A stretch of DNA of 64,000 nt. Source: Flavobacterium muglaense (lineage in GTDB: Bacteria; Bacteroidota; Bacteroidia; Flavobacteriales; Flavobacteriaceae). The translations under genes and the position numbers were made by a program. Positions 63,032 through 64,000 of the stretch are shown one piece after another; position 1 is the stretch's first letter; each line of letters opens with the position of its first letter. The notes below the pieces were generated by a model. That model was not told the origin of the DNA and made no database searches. It saw only the letters and a program-made list of their open reading frames with translations. The DNA is taken from the NCBI RefSeq assembly GCF_014305155.1, contig NZ_JACRUK010000001.1, forward strand, positions 62,001-126,000, given 5' to 3'.

Positions 63032-64000
63032 TTAATATTCTGAGAATCGTTTATCTGTTAGATATTGATTGTCTGTTAATGTTTTTAGAAAGACTATTAA
63101 TTGTATTTTTTCTATTGTTGTAAGCGCAATTCCTACCATGCCATTTTGCTTTAAAATAGGATCTAATGTAGCCGACTCAGTAACGCCTGAACTATAAAAA
63201 TCCAATACTGCCTGTAAAGTTCCAAAACGTCCATCATGCATATACGGTGCCGTCATCTCGACATTACGCAAGCTAGGCACCTTGAATTTATAATAATCGG
63301 TTATTAGTTCAGTTACACGGTAGCGCCCCACATCATTGATAGCCGGATTGACTACTAAGCCATTGTTGCGAAAAGAATTATCCGTCATCAAATCCGTGGC
63401 GTGGCAAGACGCACATTTAGACTTAAATAAAGCGTAACCCGCTAGTTCATCTTCTGATAACGTTCCTCCAGTTTCTAAGCGGCGGTATTTATCAAAACGA
63501 GAATCAGAGGACGTAAGCATCACCATAAATTGCGAAAGCGCTTTTAGCATGTTTTCGATCGTAATTGCTCCGTCATTAAACGCTTGCTTGAACAATGTTT
63601 TATAAACTGGATCAGCTTTTAGCATGACTAGAATAGCCGTTAAATCACCATTCATTTCGACCGTACTAGTCAAAGGTATAATGGGTTGCAAATCCAGATG
63701 ACTTGCCGCTCCATCATACATAAAAGTAGTTTGGTATCCCATGTTTTGAATTGCAGGCGTATTTCTAGTACCAATTCCTTCACCAACTCCATGACTAAAA
63801 GTATGTCCGTGGTGGGTGAATGCATTTTCTTGAATGTGGCAAAACCCACAAGAAACCAAGCCATCTGAAGACAAACGGCCATCATAGAAGAGTTTTTTTC
63901 CTAGTTCAAATCCTTTTTCGGTAGGTGGATTAAGCGTTACATCATAGACTAAATCTGGAAAATTAGCGGGAACCGTAACCGTTAATGGTTTGTCAATATA
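63032..64000 (-). CDS. Di-haem cytochrome c peroxidase family protein (partial, N-terminus beyond right edge)
   Basis: The reading frame continues past 64000, so the signal peptide and start are missing; 322 residues are visible. Two haem-binding CXXCH sites are present: CGFCH (visible residues 51-55) and CASCH (196-200). The TRNTPAIQNMGYQTTFMYDGAA and VPSLRNVEMTAPYMHDGRFGTLQAVLDFYSSG segments match the CCP/MauG/MbnH superfamily. These periplasmic enzymes reduce peroxide or oxidise protein side chains. Given the partner OMP with a cysteine tag, a MauG/MbnH-like modifying role is possible, though MbnP is not in this window. Confidence 0.88.
   Translation of the reverse strand, partial: YIDKPLTVTVPANFPDLVYDVTLNPPTEKGFELGKKLFYDGRLSSDGLVSCGFCHIQENAFTHHGHTFSHGVGEGIGTRNTPAIQNMGYQTTFMYDGAASHLDLQPIIPLTSTVEMNGDLTAILVMLKADPVYKTLFKQAFNDGAITIENMLKALSQFMVMLTSSDSRFDKYRRLETGGTLSEDELAGYALFKSKCASCHATDLMTDNSFRNNGLVVNPAINDVGRYRVTELITDYYKFKVPSLRNVEMTAPYMHDGRFGTLQAVLDFYSSGVTESATLDPILKQNGMVGIALTTIEKIQLIVFLKTLTDNQYLTDKRFSEY

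Noticed and set aside
1..64000. CRISPR arrays, rRNA genes, insertion sequences and prophage
   Set aside because: No regularly spaced repeats, rRNA-like sequence, transposase or phage structural gene was seen on either strand.

Overview
The window is chromosomal DNA of a Flavobacteriia member, most likely Flavobacterium. The evidence is the AT-rich base composition, the TAnnTTTG-type -7 promoter elements, the near absence of Shine-Dalgarno sites, the SusC/SusD pairs, the 'putative porin', DUF2851 and DUF3467 families, and the gene order of the translation/transcription block. No rRNA, CRISPR array, insertion sequence or prophage is visible.

Layout. 1-321: start of a LysM protein that runs off the left edge. 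587-5744: two unrelated aconitases side by side (AcnA type, AcnB type), each with its own terminator. 6077-8518: MoxR ATPase and a SurA-like periplasmic prolyl isomerase. 9007-10596: release factor 3. 10672-11022: small secreted protein. 11287-26544, all on the minus strand: the core information-processing block, read in transcription order as rpsU, xerC-like recombinase, hpf, tRNA-Thr(UGU), tRNA-Tyr, tRNA-Thr(GGU), tuf, tRNA-Trp, secE, nusG, rplK, rplA, rplJ, rplL, rpoB, rpoC, DUF3467. 26804-34531: housekeeping and conserved unknown genes (acyl-CoA dehydrogenase, HhH protein, amino-acid permease, PspC, DUF2851, DnaQ-like exonuclease, cystathionine beta-synthase). 34713-36653: putative porin. 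36841-47938: two SusC/SusD pairs pointing away from a central rnhB. 48147-50408: lipB and two tandem paralogous lipoproteins. 50554-54169: a run of four lipoproteins (YHYH, MORN-repeat, SCO1, arylsulfotransferase-like). 54421-58044: lysS, then a very AT-rich two-gene unit coding for an ABC/OLD-like ATPase and a small putative PD-(D/E)xK nuclease. 58090-64000: D-lactate dehydrogenase family protein, a small beta-barrel protein, a 599-residue conserved unknown, and an operon of a di-haem cytochrome c peroxidase (cut by the right edge) with a cysteine-tagged outer-membrane protein.

Most interesting points. (1) The ATPase + nuclease-like pair at 56213-58044 has a 4-bp overlap, unusual composition and look-alike terminators on both sides; it is the best candidate for an undescribed defence-type system. 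(2) rpsU carries a long Shine-Dalgarno sequence in a genome that otherwise lacks them, which fits bS21 autoregulation. (3) Two intergenic copies of one structured repeat share outer motifs but have different central hairpins. (4) The two susC genes share a promoter and leader. (5) The four-lipoprotein run with SCO1 and YHYH, and the peroxidase/OMP operon, look like envelope metal or redox systems. (6) There are terminator-like hairpins between rplL and rpoB and between rpoB and rpoC, the second made of heptamer repeats.

All family names come from reading motifs by eye; no database search was possible.
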